Shown here: in pieces, positions 34,205 to 45,487 of the stretch
Layout of the letters: each line of letters opens with the position of its first letter
How positions within the stretch are numbered: the first letter of the stretch is position 1
NCBI RefSeq assembly: GCF_003319105.1
Contig: NZ_QOHH01000005.1
Span: 1 to 64,000 of the forward strand
From: Blastococcus sp. TF02-09
Lineage (GTDB): Bacteria > Actinomycetota > Actinomycetes > Mycobacteriales > Geodermatophilaceae
Direction: 5' to 3'
DNA length: 64,000 nucleotides
The notes under the pieces: generated by a model
What the model was told of the DNA's origin: nothing
Database searches by the model: none
What the model saw: only the letters and a program-made list of their open reading frames with translations
Position numbers and translations under genes: made by a program

Positions 34205-35376
34205 CGGTCACGGCGGACGACGGGGTGTGGGCGCGGGTCATCGGTCAGCCCGCGGTGGTGCAGGAGCTGCGCGCCGCCGTCGACGACCCGGGCGCGATGA
34301 CTCACGCGTGGCTGTTCACCGGGCCGCCGGGGTCGGGGCGCTCGGTCGCCGCGCGGGCGTTCGCGGCCGCGTTGCAGTGCCCGAACGGCGGCGACGGCAC
34401 CTGCCACGAATGCCGGACGGTGCTGGCAGGCACGCACGCCGATGTCACCGTGATCGTCCCGGACGGTCTCTCGATCGGCGTGAACGAGGCGCGCGAGCTG
34501 GTCCGGGTCGCCGGCCGCTCACCGTCGCAGGGCCGCTGGCAGATGATCATCGTCGAGGACGCCGACCGGATGAGCGAGTCCGCCTCCAACGCGGTGCTCA
34601 AGATGATCGAGGAGCCCCCGCCGCGCACCGTCGTGATGCTGTGCGCGCCGAGCCTGCACCCCGACGACGTCCCGGTCACCATCCGCTCGCGCTGCCGGGT
34701 GGTCGCGCTGCGGACGCCCGCGGTCACCGCGATCGCCGACGTGCTGGTGGGCGACGGCGTGGACCCGGCGCTGGCCGCCTGGTCGGCCGCCGCCTCGGGT
34801 GGGCACGTCGGCCGGGCCCGCCGCCTGGCGCGGGACGAGGAGGCGCGGCTGGCCCGCAAGGCGGTGCTCGACGTCCCGCTGCGGCTGGTGTCGCTGGCCG
34901 CGTGCATGGACGCCGCCGACGACCTCGTCGGAGCGGCGAAGGAGGAGACCGAGGCGGCCACCGAGGTGCTCGACGGCGCGGAGACGGATGCGCTGAAGAA
35001 CAGCCTCGGCGTGGGCGCGCGGGGTCCGGGGGTCGTCGCGGCCAGCCGGGGGAGCGCCGGCCAGCTCAAGGAGCTCGAGCGCCGGCAGAAGTCGCGGGCC
35101 ACCCGCATCGGCCGGGACGCCCTGGACCGCGCGCTGGTCGACCTCGCCGGGCTCTACCGGGACGCGATGGTGCTCGCCGCCGCGCCCGAGGCGGAGCTGC
35201 CGCTCAACCACCCCGACCGGCGCACCGACGCCGTCGAGCTGTCCCGCCGGCTGGGCCCCGAGGGGGCGCTGCGGCGGATCACCGCGATCCTCGACTGCCG
35301 GACGGCGCTGGAGCAGAACGTGAAGCCGCAGATCGCCCTGGAGGCGCTGACCGTGGCGCTGCGGCTGCCCGCCTGA
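34201..35376 (+). CDS. holB: DNA polymerase III delta' subunit
   Basis: The protein is 391 aa. It is a clamp-loader subunit. WARVIGQPAVVQELRAAVDD leads to the P-loop region FTGPPGSGRSVAARAFAAAL, in which the usual Lys is Arg, as in other delta' subunits that do not use ATP. QCPNGGDGTCHECRTVLAG is the zinc-module region, with three Cys visible. DRMSESASNAVLKMIEEPPP and APSLHPDDVPVTIRSRCRVV are delta'/DnaX landmarks. The ATG overlaps the tmk stop (ATGA); this tmk-holB pairing is common in bacteria. Confidence 0.94.
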   Translation: MTVTADDGVWARVIGQPAVVQELRAAVDDPGAMTHAWLFTGPPGSGRSVAARAFAAALQCPNGGDGTCHECRTVLAGTHADVTVIVPDGLSIGVNEARELVRVAGRSPSQGRWQMIIVEDADRMSESASNAVLKMIEEPPPRTVVMLCAPSLHPDDVPVTIRSRCRVVALRTPAVTAIADVLVGDGVDPALAAWSAAASGGHVGRARRLARDEEARLARKAVLDVPLRLVSLAACMDAADDLVGAAKEETEAATEVLDGAETDALKNSLGVGARGPGVVAASRGSAGQLKELERRQKSRATRIGRDALDRALVDLAGLYRDAMVLAAAPEAELPLNHPDRRTDAVELSRRLGPEGALRRITAILDCRTALEQNVKPQIALEALTVALRLPA

Positions 35377-35445
35377 CGCACCTCGCCGACCCCCGCCCCT
35401 GCGCCGGACGGCTGGGGCGGTGCCGTAGTCTGTGCGGGCACGTCC

Positions 35446-35518
35446 GCCGCCTTAGCTCAGTCGGTAGAGCATCTCACTCGTAATGAGAAGGTCGTCGGTT
35501 CGATTCCGACAGGCGGCT
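35446..35518 (+). tRNA. tRNA-Thr (anticodon CGT)
   Basis: The 73-nt cloverleaf reads as acceptor GCCGCCT / AGGCGGC with discriminator T, D-arm GCTC...GAGC, anticodon stem TCTCA/TGAGA with loop CTCGTAA (anticodon CGT, reading ACG), and T-arm GTCGG-TTCGATT-CCGAC. The 3' CCA is not encoded. A hairpin terminator follows nine bases later. Confidence 0.96.
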
Positions 35519-35526
35519 CTCCTCAC

Positions 35527-35562
35527 CGCAGCGGGTCCGTCCTCAGGGACGGGCCCGCTGCG
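35527..35562 (+). terminator. Hairpin terminator after tRNA-Thr
   Basis: CGCAGCGGGTCCGTCC and GGACGGGCCCGCTGCG form a 16-bp stem with one G-T wobble and a TCAG loop, just after the tRNA. A short TCGTTCCC follows. Confidence 0.8.
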
Positions 35563-35613
35563 TCGTTCCCGGGGTCGTGTGCGGGCCCGGCCGCGTGCCG
35601 CCCCACGAACGCT

Positions 35614-35649
35614 GACGGCGGCCCACCTCGGAAGAGGTGAGCCGCCGTC
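35614..35649 (-). terminator. Hairpin terminator after ppa
   Basis: GACGGCGGCCCACCTC and GAGGTGAGCCGCCGTC form a 16-bp stem with one mismatch and a GGAA loop, about 37 bases beyond the ppa stop on the minus strand. It may also back up termination from the tRNA side. Confidence 0.75.
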
Positions 35650-35685
35650 GGTGCGCTCGGGGACCCGGAGGGCCGGGGACAAAGA

Positions 35686-36180
35686 TTAGTGGTGCGGCGC
35701 CGCGTTCTTGGCGCGCTCGAGCGAGGCGAGGATCTCCGCCTCGGCCTCTTCGCGGCCGACCCACTCGGCGCCCTCGACCGACTTGCCCGGCTCGAGGTCC
35801 TTGTAGGTCTCGAAGAAGTGCTGGATCTCCAGGCGGTCGAACTCCGACACGTCGGTGATGTCCTTGAGGTGGGACATCCGCGGGTCGGTCGCCGGGACGG
35901 TGAGGACCTTGTCGTCCCCGCCGGCCTCGTCGGTCATGCGGAACATGCCGATCGCCCGGCACGTGATCAGGCACCCGGGGAACGTCGGCTCCTCGAGCAG
36001 CACCAGGGCGTCGAGCGGGTCGCCGTCCTGTCCCAGGGTGCTCTCGATGTAGCCGTAGTCCGCCGGGTAGCGGGTGGAGGTGAACAGCATCCGGTCCAGG
36101 CGGATGCGTCCGGTGGCATGGTCCAGCTCGTACTTGTTCCGCTGGCCCTTCGGGATTTCTACCGTCACGTCGAACTGCAC
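35686..36180 (-). CDS. ppa: Soluble inorganic pyrophosphatase (family I)
   Basis: The protein is 164 aa from a GTG at 36180 ([20 protein letters not shown]). The active-site residues are in order: the KGQRNKYE segment, [20 protein letters not shown] (metal-binding Asp residues) and [12 protein letters not shown]. It hydrolyses pyrophosphate from biosynthetic reactions in the cytoplasm. A longer frame upstream to 38469 is antisense to dacB and the metalloprotease gene. It is divergent from dacB, with 57 bases between the starts. Confidence 0.96.
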   Translation of the reverse strand: MQFDVTVEIPKGQRNKYELDHATGRIRLDRMLFTSTRYPADYGYIESTLGQDGDPLDALVLLEEPTFPGCLITCRAIGMFRMTDEAGGDDKVLTVPATDPRMSHLKDITDVSEFDRLEIQHFFETYKDLEPGKSVEGAEWVGREEAEAEILASLERAKNAAPHH

Positions 36181-36237
36181 GGACGTAGTGTGACCCACGG
36201 CGGCCCGCAGCAATCGGCGGGTCGCCATTTCTGGGGG

Positions 36238-37656
36238 GTGGGCACCATCGCGTCGAGCGGTTCGACGATCGTCACAGCCAGGACCGGGCGCTTCCGCAGG
36301 CGTATCGCGCTGGCCGTCATCGCCCTGGTCCTGCTGCTGGTCGGCGGGGGCGTCGCCCTCGCCGGAGGGCTCGGCGGCGACGACGACACGGCGTCCGCGG
36401 AGACGGTGACCGTCCCCGACGCGGTCCTGCCCGACCTCGGCGACGCCACGCCCGTGCTCGCCTCTCTCGACTCCGCCGCCCCCGCGCCGGACCCCGACGC
36501 GCTCGCCGCCGCGGTCGGTCCGCTGCTGCAGGCACCCGGCCTGGGGTCCGGGGTGTCCGCCGAGGTCGTCGACGTCGAGACCGGCGAGGTCCTGCTCGAC
36601 CTCGACGGCGACTCGCCGGCCATCCCTGCGTCCACCGCCAAGCTCCTCACCGCGGCCGCTGCGCTCACCGCCCTGGACCCCGCGCAGACCCTGGCGACGA
36701 CGGTCGTGGCCGGCAGCGCGCCCGGAGAGGTGGTGCTCGTCGGCGGCGGCGACCCGACGCTGTCCCGCACCTCGCCGTCGCAGACCTACCCCGGCGCGCC
36801 CACCGTGGCCGACCTCGCCGCGCAGGTCGTCGCGGCGCTGCCCGGCACCACGGTCACCCGCGTCGTCGTGGACAGCTCGCTGTTCACCGGTCCGTTGACC
36901 GCCCCGGGCTGGGGGCCGGCCGACGCGCCGTCCAGCTACGCCGCTCCCGTCACCGCGACCGCGGTGGACGGCGCCCGCGTGAGCTCCCGCTCGCAAGCCC
37001 GCAGCGGCCAGCCCGGCATCGACGCCGGCGTCGCCCTCGCCGACGCGCTCGGGGCACCCGGCGCCACCGTCGCCCTCGGGGAGGCGCCCGCCGGCGCGGA
37101 GCAGCTGGCCGAGGTCCGGTCGGCGCCGATCGCCCGCCTGGTGGAGCAGGCCCTGTCCATGTCGGACAACGTGCTCGCCGAGGCCCTCGCCCGGCAGGTG
37201 GCGCTCAGCCGCGACCTGCCGGCCTCCTTCGAGGGGGCGGCCGAGGGGGTCGTCGGCGCCCTGGCCGACGCCGGCATCGACACCACCGGGGTCACGCTGT
37301 CCGACGGCAGCGGCCTCTCCCGGCTGGACCAGGTGCCCGCGAGCGTGCTCGCCGAGATCGTGGCCGGGGCGGCGGACGGCTCCCTCCGGGGCGCCTCCGC
37401 GCTGCTGTCCGGTCTCCCCGTGGCCGGCTACGACGGCACCCTCTTCGACCGCGGGGACGCCGACACCGCACCCGGCGTCGTCCGCGCCAAGACCGGGACG
37501 CTGCTGGGCGTGCACGCCCTCTCCGGGACCGCGATCACCGCCGAGGGGCGGCTGCTGGCCTTCGCCGTCATCGCCGACGAGTCCGGCAGCGAGGCGAGCG
37601 CCGAGGCGGCCCTCGACGACGTCGCCGCGGCCCTGGCCGCCTGCGGCTGCGGGTAG
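36238..37656 (+). CDS. dacB: D-alanyl-D-alanine carboxypeptidase/endopeptidase (PBP4 type)
   Basis: The protein is 472 aa from a GTG at 36238. A membrane anchor or signal sequence lies at residues 22-45 ([20 protein letters not shown]), followed by an Asp/Thr-rich linker. The penicillin-binding motifs are SxxK at about S132-K135 ([12 protein letters not shown]), SxN at about residue 309 ([11 protein letters not shown]) and KTG at about K418 ([11 protein letters not shown]). The long insert between SxxK and SxN is typical of class C PBPs (DacB). It acts on peptidoglycan outside the membrane. In M. tuberculosis the same ppa-dacB divergent pair is Rv3628-Rv3627 (from memory). Confidence 0.93.
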   Translation: MGTIASSGSTIVTARTGRFRRRIALAVIALVLLLVGGGVALAGGLGGDDDTASAETVTVPDAVLPDLGDATPVLASLDSAAPAPDPDALAAAVGPLLQAPGLGSGVSAEVVDVETGEVLLDLDGDSPAIPASTAKLLTAAAALTALDPAQTLATTVVAGSAPGEVVLVGGGDPTLSRTSPSQTYPGAPTVADLAAQVVAALPGTTVTRVVVDSSLFTGPLTAPGWGPADAPSSYAAPVTATAVDGARVSSRSQARSGQPGIDAGVALADALGAPGATVALGEAPAGAEQLAEVRSAPIARLVEQALSMSDNVLAEALARQVALSRDLPASFEGAAEGVVGALADAGIDTTGVTLSDGSGLSRLDQVPASVLAEIVAGAADGSLRGASALLSGLPVAGYDGTLFDRGDADTAPGVVRAKTGTLLGVHALSGTAITAEGRLLAFAVIADESGSEASAEAALDDVAAALAACGCG

Positions 37657-37698
37657 TCGACAGCCGGTCACTTCCCCCGCCGCGGGTACGGTGAGGCG

Positions 37699-38781
37699 AT
37701 GAGCAGCGCCTCCTCGATGGTGGACTGGGACCTCGCCGGTCGCACCGCCCGCCGGCTCGTCGGACCCGGCCCGCAGACCACCCGGGAGGACGCCGCCGCC
37801 GTCGTCCGCGAGCTGCACGAGGCCGCCGCGGTCGCTGTCGCCCACGTCGAGGAGCTCACCGGCATGACGCCCGTCGCGGGCGGGCCGGTCCCCGAGGTCG
37901 CCGTCGTCGACCGGCCGGGCTGGGTCGACGCCAACGCCCGCGGCATGGCCGCGCTGCTCGACCCGCTCGTCGACGCCCTGGCCGAGAGGAGCGGCAGCCG
38001 GCCGGGTGCGCTGGCCACGGCCATCGGCTCCCGCGCCACCGGCGTCCAGGCCGGCGGCATCCTGGCGTTCCTCAGCTCCCGGGTCCTGGGCCAGTACGAG
38101 GTCTTCGGCACCGGCGGCCGCCTGCTGCTGGTCGCGCCGAACATCGTCGCCACCGAGCAGAAGCTCGGCGTGGACCCGTCGGATTTCCGGCTCTGGGTGT
38201 GCCTGCACGAGGTCACCCACCAGCTCCAGTTCACCGCGGTGCCGTGGCTGCGGCCCTACCTCGAGAGCCAGATCGCCGAGTTCGTCGACGCCACCGACCT
38301 GACCGCCGACGTCCTGCGCGAGCGGCTGCAGGACGTCCTGCGCAGCGTCGCCGGTGCGGTGCGCGGGGACGACGACGGGTCCGAGGGCCTCATGGCGCTG
38401 ATCAAGGACCCCCGCCAGCGCGAGGTCCTCGACCGGGTCACCGCGGTGATGAGCCTGGTCGAGGGGCACGCCGAGTACGTGATGGACGGCGTCGGGCCGG
38501 ACGTCGTCCCGTCGGTGCGCACGCTGCGCAAGCGGTTCGCGCAGCGCCGCAAGGGCCGCGGGCCGTTCGACCGCGTGATGCGCCGCCTGCTCGGGCTGGA
38601 GCAGAAGATGAAGCAGTACGCCGACGGTCGGGTGTTCGTCGGCGGCGTCGTCGACCGTGCCGGCATGGAGGGCTTCAACCAGGTGTGGGTCAAGCCGGAG
38701 AACCTGCCGCTCATCGAGGAGCTCACCGCCCCCGAGCGCTGGGTCGAGCGGGTGCTGGGCCGGCCGGCCATCCCCGCCTGA
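37699..38781 (+). CDS. Zinc-dependent metalloprotease-like protein (DUF2342 family)
   Basis: The protein is 360 aa. The putative metal site is H170-E-V-T-H174 ([13 protein letters not shown]), with a likely third ligand in [13 protein letters not shown] about 95 residues on. Family landmarks are [18 protein letters not shown] at the N-terminus and [20 protein letters not shown], then [13 protein letters not shown] near the end. The family is named zinc-dependent metalloprotease or coenzyme F420 biosynthesis-associated protein, but no reaction has been shown to my knowledge. It lies between dacB and tilS, as in M. tuberculosis (Rv3626c region). Two bases separate it from tilS. Confidence 0.9.
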   Translation: MSSASSMVDWDLAGRTARRLVGPGPQTTREDAAAVVRELHEAAAVAVAHVEELTGMTPVAGGPVPEVAVVDRPGWVDANARGMAALLDPLVDALAERSGSRPGALATAIGSRATGVQAGGILAFLSSRVLGQYEVFGTGGRLLLVAPNIVATEQKLGVDPSDFRLWVCLHEVTHQLQFTAVPWLRPYLESQIAEFVDATDLTADVLRERLQDVLRSVAGAVRGDDDGSEGLMALIKDPRQREVLDRVTAVMSLVEGHAEYVMDGVGPDVVPSVRTLRKRFAQRRKGRGPFDRVMRRLLGLEQKMKQYADGRVFVGGVVDRAGMEGFNQVWVKPENLPLIEELTAPERWVERVLGRPAIPA

Positions 38782-38783
38782 GC

Positions 38784-39806
38784 GTGGCCGGTCCCGACCC
38801 GGCGGTCGCGCAGCTCCGCAGCGCCGTCCGGCCCGGGCTGACCGGGGACGACCGGCCGGTGCTCGTCGCCTGCAGCGGGGGAGCGGACTCCCTCGCGCTC
38901 GCCGCGGCGGTCGCCTTCGAGGCCCCGCGAGCCGGCGTCCGGGCCGGCGCCGTCACGGTGGACCACGGCCTGCAGCCGGGGTCGGGGGACCGCGCGGAGC
39001 GCATCGCGGTCCTGCTGCGGGACCTCGGGCTGGCGCCGGTGCTGGTGGTCCCGGTGGCCGTCGGCACCGACGGCGGCCCCGAGGGAGCGGCCCGCGCGGC
39101 CCGGTACGCGGCGCTGTCCGGCGCCGCCGCCGACCACGGGGCGCGCGTCGCCCTCGGGCACACCCTCGACGACCAGGCCGAGACGGTGCTGCTGGGCCTG
39201 GGACGGGGCTCCGGCCCCCGCTCGGTGGCCGGCATGGTCGAGCACCGGACGACGGGCGACACCGAATGGTGGCGGCCGCTCCTGGGGATCCGCCGGACGA
39301 CCACGCGCGCCGCCTGCGCCGCCCAGGGCCTCCCCGTCTGGGACGACCCGTGGAACGGCGACCCCGCCTACACGCGCGTGCGGCTGCGCACCGAGGTGCT
39401 GCCCCTGCTCGAGCAGGTGCTCGGCGGCGGAGTCGCGCCCGCCCTGGCCCGCACCGCCGCCCTGCTGCGCGCCGACCTGGACGCCCTCGACGAGCTCGCC
39501 GCGGGCCACCTCGCCGCGCTGAGCTGCGACGACGGCCTGCCGGTGCGGCCCCTGGCCGAGCTGCCCGCGGCACTGCGCACCCGGGTGCTGCGCGGATGGC
39601 TGCGCGGCGCCGGGGTGCCCGATCTGCAGGCGGTGCACCTGGACGCCGTCGACGCCCTCCTCGTGCGCTGGCGGGGGCAGGGCCGGGTGGACCTACCCGG
39701 TGGCGCAGGCGTCGTCCGGGCGTCTGGCACCCTGGGACTGGAACCCGTGCGCGACGGCGGCGGCCCGCCCCCAGCACCACACGACCGCGAGGAGCCCGAC
39801 GCGTGA
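38784..39806 (+). CDS. tilS: tRNA(Ile)-lysidine synthase
   Basis: The protein is 340 aa from a GTG at 38784. The PP-loop ATP pyrophosphatase motif is [18 protein letters not shown], followed by [16 protein letters not shown] and [20 protein letters not shown]. It modifies the wobble C of tRNA-Ile(CAT) to lysidine with lysine and ATP, so that AUA is read as Ile. [20 protein letters not shown], then VWDDPWN, is also typical. The stop overlaps the hpt start by 4 bp (GTGA), a pairing conserved in many bacteria. Confidence 0.95.
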   Translation: MAGPDPAVAQLRSAVRPGLTGDDRPVLVACSGGADSLALAAAVAFEAPRAGVRAGAVTVDHGLQPGSGDRAERIAVLLRDLGLAPVLVVPVAVGTDGGPEGAARAARYAALSGAAADHGARVALGHTLDDQAETVLLGLGRGSGPRSVAGMVEHRTTGDTEWWRPLLGIRRTTTRAACAAQGLPVWDDPWNGDPAYTRVRLRTEVLPLLEQVLGGGVAPALARTAALLRADLDALDELAAGHLAALSCDDGLPVRPLAELPAALRTRVLRGWLRGAGVPDLQAVHLDAVDALLVRWRGQGRVDLPGGAGVVRASGTLGLEPVRDGGGPPPAPHDREEPDA

Positions 39807-40387
39807 CCGAGTCTGCGACCAGTCCCGGGGCCCTGGGCCCCGACCACGGCTACGGACCGGACATCGACCACGTGCTCCTCAGCGAGGAGCAGATCCAGGG
39901 CAAGATCGCTGAGCTGGCCGCCCAGATCGCCAGTGACTACGCGGGCCGCGAAGTGCTGCTCGTCGGCGTCCTCAAGGGCGCGGTGCTGTTCATGAGCGAC
40001 TTCGCCCGCGCGCTGCAGCTGCCGACGCAGATGGAGTTCATGGCCGTCTCCTCCTACGGCTCGGCCACCAGCTCCTCCGGGGTCGTCCGCATCCTCAAGG
40101 ACCTCGACCGCGACATCACCGACAAGCACGTGCTCGTGCTCGAGGACATCATCGACTCCGGGCTGACCCTGTCCTGGCTGCTGAAGAACCTCGGCGGCCG
40201 CGCCCCGGCCTCGCTCGAGGTGTGCGCCCTGCTGCGCAAGCCCGACGCGGTCAAGGTGGACGTGCCGGTGAAGTACATCGGCTTCGACATCCCCAACGAG
40301 TTCGTCGTCGGCTACGGCCTCGACTACGCCGAGCGCTACCGCGACCTGCCCTACATCGCCACGCTCAAGCCCGAGGTCTACGCCTGA
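39803..40387 (+). CDS. hpt: Hypoxanthine phosphoribosyltransferase
   Basis: The protein is 194 aa from a GTG at 39803. The PRPP-binding loop is [39 protein letters not shown] and [18 protein letters not shown] are the flexible loop and phosphate-binding regions; [20 protein letters not shown] closes the active site. It salvages hypoxanthine and guanine to IMP and GMP. It is the last gene before a 266-bp gap that holds a palindromic repeat and the ftsH promoter. Confidence 0.96.
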   Translation: MTESATSPGALGPDHGYGPDIDHVLLSEEQIQGKIAELAAQIASDYAGREVLLVGVLKGAVLFMSDFARALQLPTQMEFMAVSSYGSATSSSGVVRILKDLDRDITDKHVLVLEDIIDSGLTLSWLLKNLGGRAPASLEVCALLRKPDAVKVDVPVKYIGFDIPNEFVVGYGLDYAERYRDLPYIATLKPEVYA

Positions 40388-40396
40388 GGCGACAGT

Positions 40397-40453
40397 GATC
40401 ATCGGCAGATGGCGGCGCCCGTCGGCGTGTCCGACAGCCATGTGCCGATGATC
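40397..40453. repeat. Palindromic repeat, copy 1 (GATCATCGGCA family), after hpt
   Basis: GATCATCGGCAGATGGC (40397-40413) and GCCATGTGCCGATGATC (40437-40453) are inverted repeats matching at 16 of 17 positions, with a 23-base centre that can fold further (GTCGG / CCGAC). A second element of like design starts at 60508. It begins 10 bases after the hpt stop and may end transcription, but its outer arms are conserved with copy 2, which suggests a repeat family. The rest of the gap to ftsH holds no gene. Confidence 0.7.
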
Positions 40454-40653
40454 GACCGGCGGCTCGCGGCAGCGTGCCCCCGATAGGTGCATCCCGGCTC
40501 ACGGCCAGGGATTCCACAGGTCGTCCGGTGTACCTTCGGGTCCGACGACGCTGCACGGAGCGCCGGGGGTCCTGCCCGGGTCGCAGGCAGTGTCACCGGA
40601 CGAGCAGGAGGGTCGACGGGCAGACCGGCTCCGCCGGTGCCCGGCATCGGTGT

Positions 40654-42632
<1,979 letters not shown>

Positions 42633-42636
<4 letters not shown>

Positions 42637-43250
42637 CCCCGGACCCGCCCGAGCCCGATGACCCGTTCCGTCCCGGCCCCGGCCGGGTCGACCAGGCGCG
42701 CGCGGCCGCGGCCGTGCGGGAACTGCTGCTGGCGGTGGGGGAGGACCCCGACCGGCCCGGTCTGAAGGAGACGCCCGATCGGGTCGCCCGTGCCTATGCC
42801 GAGACCTTCGGCGGGCTCGGGCAGGACCCCGGCGAGATCCTGTCAACGACGTTCGACGAGAACCACGACGAGCTCGTGCTGGTCAAGGACATCTCGATGT
42901 TCTCGACCTGCGAGCACCACCTGGTCCCGTTCCACGGCATCGCGCACATCGGCTACATCCCCGGTGAGGACGGTCGGGTCACGGGGCTCTCGAAGCTGGC
43001 CCGGTTGGTCGACGTCTACGCCCGCCGTCCGCAGGTGCAGGAGCGGATGACCGGCCAGATCGCCGATTCCCTCGACCAGATCCTCAGGCCCCGCGGGGTG
43101 CTGGTGGTGATCGAGGCCGAGCACCTGTGCATGGCCATGCGCGGAATCCGCAAGCCGGGGGCGACGACCGTCACGTCGGCGGTGCGCGGCATCTTCCGGG
43201 ACAACCCGGCGACCCGCAGCGAGGCGATGAGCCTCGTGCTCGGTCGGTGA
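42633..43250 (+). CDS. folE: GTP cyclohydrolase I
   Basis: The protein is 205 aa from the ATG at 42633, which overlaps the ftsH stop. It makes dihydroneopterin triphosphate from GTP, the first step to folate. [20 protein letters not shown] supplies the zinc Cys and His residues; the third ligand is the Cys of [36 protein letters not shown] is also conserved. The Pro/Asp-rich first 20 residues are not conserved. It heads a coupled folate operon. Confidence 0.97.
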
Positions 43251-43257
43251 CGTCGAG

Positions 43258-44109
43258 GTGAGCACCGCCCTCCCGCGACCGGGTCACTGCGTGGTGATGG
43301 GCGTCCTCAACGTCACCCCCGACTCCTTCTCCGACGGCGGCTGCTTCTCCGACCCGGCGACGGCGATCGCGCACGGCCTCGCGATGCACGCCGCCGGCGC
43401 CGACTACGTCGACGTCGGCGGGGAGTCTACGCGGCCCGGCGCCGACCGGGTGGACGCCGGGGAGGAGTGCAGCCGGGTGGTCCCGGTGATCCGCGAGCTG
43501 GCCGCCGCCGGGGTGCGCACCAGCGTGGACACCACCCGCGCCGAGGTCGCCGAGGCGGCCCTGGGCGCCGGGGCCGAGCTGGTCAACGACGTCAGCGGCG
43601 GGCTCGCGGACAAGAACATGGCCGACCTCGTCGCCGAGGCCGGCGTCCCCTGGGTGCTCATGCACTGGCGGGGCCACAGCCGGGAGATGTACGCCGCGGC
43701 CCAGTACGGCGACGTGGTCACCGAGGTCTGCGCCGAGCTCACCGCCCGCGTGGAGGACGTCGTCGCCGCCGGGGTGGCCCCCGAGCAGCTCGTCCTGGAC
43801 CCCGGGCTGGGGTTCGCCAAGCGCGCCGAGCACAACTGGGCGCTGCTGGCCGGCCTGGACCGGCTGACCGCGCTGGGCCTGCCCGTCCTGGTCGGCGCCT
43901 CCCGCAAGACCTTCCTGGGCCGGCTGCTCGCCGGACCCGACGAGGCCCCGCGCCCCGCCGAGGAGCGCGACGCCGCCACCCTGGCGACGACGGTGCTGGC
44001 CGCCCAGGCCGGCGCCTGGGGGGTGCGGGTGCACGACGCCGCCGCCTCGGTGGACGCCCTGCGCACCCTGGACGCCGTCCGCGCGGCCGGGCGGGGGCGT
44101 CGTGGCTGA
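43258..44109 (+). CDS. folP: Dihydropteroate synthase
   Basis: The protein is 283 aa from a GTG at 43258, seven bases after folE. It joins p-aminobenzoate to the pterin; it is the sulfonamide target. Signatures are VVMGVLNVTPDSFSDGGCF and AAGADYVDVGGESTRPGAD at the N-terminus, ELVNDVSGG, LVLDPGLGFAKRAEHNWALL and LPVLVGASRKTFLG. All loops expected in the catalytic paralogue (FolP1) are intact. It overlaps folB by 8 bp. Confidence 0.97.
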   Translation: MSTALPRPGHCVVMGVLNVTPDSFSDGGCFSDPATAIAHGLAMHAAGADYVDVGGESTRPGADRVDAGEECSRVVPVIRELAAAGVRTSVDTTRAEVAEAALGAGAELVNDVSGGLADKNMADLVAEAGVPWVLMHWRGHSREMYAAAQYGDVVTEVCAELTARVEDVVAAGVAPEQLVLDPGLGFAKRAEHNWALLAGLDRLTALGLPVLVGASRKTFLGRLLAGPDEAPRPAEERDAATLATTVLAAQAGAWGVRVHDAAASVDALRTLDAVRAAGRGRRG

Positions 44110-44479
44110 GCCGCGCCGGGTGCCCGACCGGATCGCGCTGCGCGGGGTGCGCGCCCACGCCCACCACGGCGTCTACGCCTTCGAGCGCGAGCGCGGGCAG
44201 ATCTTCTCCGTCGACGCCGTCCTGGAGCTGGACACCGCGCCCGCCGCGGCCGGTGACGACCTCGCGCTGACGGTGAACTACGCCGATCTCGCCCAGCGGC
44301 TGCACGCCGTGCTCGCCGGGGAGCCCGTCGACCTGCTCGAGACGCTGAGCCAGCGGCTGGCCGACGTCTGCCTGGCCGACCCGCTGGTGGAGGCCGTCGA
44401 GATCACCGTGCACAAGCCGCAGGCCGAGCTCGGTGTCCCGTTCGACGACGTCACCGTGAGCATCCGGCGCCAGCGGTGA
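44102..44479 (+). CDS. folB: Dihydroneopterin aldolase
   Basis: The protein is 125 aa. It cleaves dihydroneopterin to 6-hydroxymethyl-dihydropterin. DRIALRGVRAHAHHGVYAFE holds the active-site residues, with the catalytic Tyr likely in NYADLAQRLHAVL, and VDLLETLSQRLADVCLAD, then ITVHKPQAELGVPFDDVTVS with the Lys of HKPQA, completes it. It overlaps folP by 8 bp and folK by 4 bp. Confidence 0.96.
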   Translation: MAEPRRVPDRIALRGVRAHAHHGVYAFERERGQIFSVDAVLELDTAPAAAGDDLALTVNYADLAQRLHAVLAGEPVDLLETLSQRLADVCLADPLVEAVEITVHKPQAELGVPFDDVTVSIRRQR

Positions 44480-44979
44480 CCCGCGTCGTCCTCTCGCTGG
44501 GGGCCAACCTGGGCGACCGGGCGGGCACCCTGCGCACCGCCCTCGACGCCCTGGCCGAGGACGGCGCGGTGACCGCCTCCGGCCTGTACGAGACCCCGCC
44601 GTGGGGGCCGGTCGAGCAGCCGCCGTACCTGAACGCCGTCGCGGTGCTGGACGGGGACCGCGACGCCCGGGGCTGGCTGGCCCGCGCGCGGGAGCTGGAA
44701 CAGGCAGCCGGGCGCACCCGCGAGGTCCGCTGGGGTGCGCGCACCCTCGACGTCGACGTCGTCACCGTCACCGGGGACGACGGCCGGCCCGTCGTCTCCG
44801 GGAATCCGGAGCTGACGCTGCCGCACCCGCGGGCGCACGAGCGGGCCTTCGTGCTGGTGCCGTGGCTGGCCGTCGACGCCGCCGCGGAGCTCCCCGGGCA
44901 CGGGCCGGTGCGCGACCTCGTCGCCGTCCTGGACCCCGCGGAGGTCGCCGCCGTCGTCCCCTGGGCCCCGGTGGGCTGA
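44476..44979 (+). CDS. folK: 2-amino-4-hydroxy-6-hydroxymethyldihydropteridine pyrophosphokinase
   Basis: The protein is 167 aa from a GTG at 44476. VVLSLGANLGDRAGTLRTAL is the N-terminal signature; LYETPPWGPVEQPPYLNAV and RWGARTLDVDVVTV follow, with the ATP/Mg-binding Asp pair in LDVDV. LPHPRAHERAFVLVPWLAVD is the C-terminal signature. It activates hydroxymethyl-dihydropterin for FolP. Four bases separate it from the DUF3180 gene. Confidence 0.96.
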   Translation: MTRVVLSLGANLGDRAGTLRTALDALAEDGAVTASGLYETPPWGPVEQPPYLNAVAVLDGDRDARGWLARARELEQAAGRTREVRWGARTLDVDVVTVTGDDGRPVVSGNPELTLPHPRAHERAFVLVPWLAVDAAAELPGHGPVRDLVAVLDPAEVAAVVPWAPVG

Positions 44980-44983
44980 GCCG

Positions 44984-45487
44984 ATGACCCCGGTGCGCCG
45001 CCGCGACCTCGTCGTCCTCGCCGCAGGCCTGGCCCTGGCCGCCTGGCTGCTGGTCCGTTCCTGGTACGGCGAGCTGCCGTCGCTGGACTGGTGGCTGCCG
45101 GCGCCGCTGGCGGTGCTGGCGGTCGCCGAGGGGCTCGCCGCGCGCACCCTGCGGGGGCGCCTGGCCGACCAGCGCGCCGCGCGGGCCGGCCGGCCACCGC
45201 AGGCCGGGGAGGTGCGCCTGGTCGAGCCCCTGCTGGTCGCGCGGCTGGCGGTGCTCGCCCAGGCCAGCGCCTACGTGGGCGCGGTCTTCGCCGGCATCTG
45301 GGGCGGGGTGCTGGCGCACGTCTGGCCCGCCGCCGCCGACGGCGTGCAGGCCGCCGGGGGCGACACCGTCACCGCGGTGATCGGCGTGGTCTGCTCGATC
45401 GGCCTGGTCGCTGCGGCGCTCTGGCTCGAGTCCGTCTGCCGCATCCCACCCGACGAGGACGGGCCCGCACCCGGCGTCAGCGCCTGA
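44984..45487 (+). CDS. DUF3180 membrane protein
   Basis: The protein is 167 aa. It has four predicted membrane segments: DLVVLAAGLALAAWLLV; WWLPAPLAVLAVAEGLA; LAVLAQASAYVGAVFAGIWG; TVTAVIGVVCSIGLVAAALW. It fits DUF3180, a family found next to folK in actinobacteria (Rv3605c, from memory), of unknown function. It ends the folate operon; its last 11 bases overlap the convergent ABC ATPase gene. In mycobacteria the next gene would be the DUF6779 one, which here lies 4.5 kb away beyond a transporter. Confidence 0.88.
   Translation: MTPVRRRDLVVLAAGLALAAWLLVRSWYGELPSLDWWLPAPLAVLAVAEGLAARTLRGRLADQRAARAGRPPQAGEVRLVEPLLVARLAVLAQASAYVGAVFAGIWGGVLAHVWPAAADGVQAAGGDTVTAVIGVVCSIGLVAAALWLESVCRIPPDEDGPAPGVSA

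Noticed and set aside
34544-34553. GATGATCATCG in holB as a third copy of the palindromic repeat
   Set aside because: It is within a conserved coding segment (QMIIVEDADRM) and lacks the second arm.
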